From Acridotheres tristis (taxonomy: Eukaryota > Chordata > Aves > Passeriformes > Sturnidae): a DNA stretch of 64,000 nucleotides. Location of the stretch: contig CM072885.1 in assembly GCA_037013685.1 (NCBI GenBank), forward strand, positions 69,977,785 to 70,041,784, written 5' to 3'. Under the pieces are notes generated by a model, which worked only from the letters and a program-made list of their open reading frames with translations, ran no database searches and was not told the DNA's origin. The translations under genes and the position numbers were made by a program. This document shows, in pieces, positions 62,801-64,000 of this stretch. Position 1 is the first letter of the stretch. Every line of letters starts with the position of its first letter.

Positions 62801-64000
62801 CAGAGCTTGCATTAAAAAGCAAATCAGTGACTTGGTTTATTTTCTCACCCTTCCTTCCAGCCCTTCTGCTGGGAGCTGAGGTGGTATTTGATAACTAGTA
62901 GAAAAACTACCAAATAAATAGCATGTTAACACAGTGTTTGCAGCTATTACTAAAGATTCACGGGGAGGCATTCAGATTGTTTTCTTAATTTTCATAGAAT
63001 ATCTTCCAAATGTTTTTGTGTTGGCTCTCAGCAATGTACATAAATCTGCTCAGTCACACTAATCTAGCACAGTGGAAAATATTGCAACTTTGTCGTTAAA
63101 TTATGGATGAACTCTTCTGTTAGTTTGGCTTGTAGTCAATATGATATATTGCTGTTTTAAATTAATATTGCATTTTCTCATTTTCCCTGGTAGCTTATGA
63201 AATGCTGATTTTATAGTGATGGATTTTCTTGAGTGTAAGCTAAGCACTTATAACTTCTTTTCCACTCCACTTTTTCCTCAGCATATAGGAGAAAAATCAA
63301 ATACACAGCACAGGCTTTATTCTTTAGAAGTGTTTATTTCTAATGGAATAAATAAGACCACAGTGCTGCGAGTGTTTGTGTTTAACCTTACAGGGACAGG
63401 TTTAATGGGGTGGCCAGAGGAGGTACAGCTTCCCCATCAGAACCTTTAAAGGTTTTCTGTGGAGCTGCCTGCAGAACTGCAACATTTTGTCCCATTTGGC
63501 TCCCTGAGGTGCCAAAGCAGGGCAGAGGAGATGAGCATGGGGTGCTCTTGACAGCACAGTGTGGATGTCACACGTGCAGATGCCTCTGCCCTAATGCAGA
63601 CCTTGTGTCTCAGGAGGCCCTTGGCACATCTGTGCAGAGATATAAATACACAGCTTGGGTTTCTTGCAGTAGCAAGATTTTTATCAGGTATGTTTAAGAG
63701 TGATGCATGAGCAAAGCTGAGAGGCACAGCTCAGTAGCAGCTACTGCCAAGTGGAGGAGAGAGCTATCAGCTCCTGTTTTATAACACATGGCCAACAGAT
63801 ACACTTCATATTATTATGAAGTTAAAATTCTGCTAACCTTTGTTTCTTCTCACCATCGAATAGGTTGTGTCCTGAGAGTCTGTCCTAAAAATGGGCAAGC
63901 TGAGAGTCCACACAGCTCTGAGCCCGTCACAGCTTGGTGTGCTGTTATTTGGTGTGCTCTCTGTTTAAGGTTTGCTCTTCTGGTATTGTTATTTCTCCCT
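59861..64000. other. RERG upstream flank, no gene recognised
   Basis: Apart from the 20-bp tandem repeat at 60087-60187 and a T/G-rich low-complexity patch near 62393-62436, I see no repeat family and no convincing exon here. Open frames are all below 140 codons and look random. In mammals the next gene on this side is PTPRO, but I recognised no PTPRO exon. The stretch is therefore best called intergenic. Confidence 0.6.
60087..60187. repeat. 20-bp pyrimidine-rich tandem repeat, 5 copies
   Basis: Five successive units of about 20 bp follow the pattern CTTTTTATTCTGAGCCTTTC with scattered substitutions (ACTCTGAAC, ATTCCGAGC, CACTCCGAGC). The plus strand is nearly all pyrimidine in the first half of each unit. 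It lies about 230 bp beyond the CpG island, with no gene attached. Confidence 0.85.

Overview
The window is vertebrate nuclear DNA, almost certainly from a bird. It is long, intron-rich, AT-leaning sequence with very little coding content. It carries CR1 LINE 3' ends (clearest at 9305-9790, with a short antisense tail at 34306-34376), a probable solo ERV-type LTR (14184-14519), and several GC-rich minisatellites around one CpG island. No prokaryotic operon, CRISPR array, tRNA or rRNA was seen.

The only protein-coding gene I can name is RERG, a Ras-like small GTPase, on the minus strand. Its first coding exon (57330-57390) encodes 20 residues plus one base. They include the P-loop GRAGVGKS, and a consensus splice donor follows. 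A plausible 5' leader (57391-57502) contains a 5-codon upstream ORF and a perfect CRE palindrome (TGACGTCA). It begins at a good splice acceptor. About 1.4 kb further upstream lies a CpG island (about 58600-59860). Within it a strong minus-strand donor (exon end at 58944) and GC boxes (59081-59106) suggest a noncoding first exon. A GC box at 57561-57569 next to the CRE leaves open a second promoter close to the ATG.

Positions 1-57329 are read as the 5' part of the long RERG intron that follows this exon. I recognised no later RERG exon and no nested gene there, so the remaining exons should lie beyond the left edge. This intron holds the CR1 and LTR copies, a 51/53-bp minisatellite (54391-54888), an AT-rich tetranucleotide tract (1093-1266), small tandem duplications, homopolymer tracts and an unidentified dispersed repeat pair (49230-49324 and 51562-51644).

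From 59860 to 64000 the sequence is upstream flank, with one 20-bp pyrimidine-rich tandem repeat and no recognised gene. The long ORFs over 58570-59990 on both strands are artefacts of a stop-free 21-bp repeat. I found no convincing previously undescribed biological system. The most interesting parts are the repeat-packed RERG promoter and the higher-order structure of its minisatellites.
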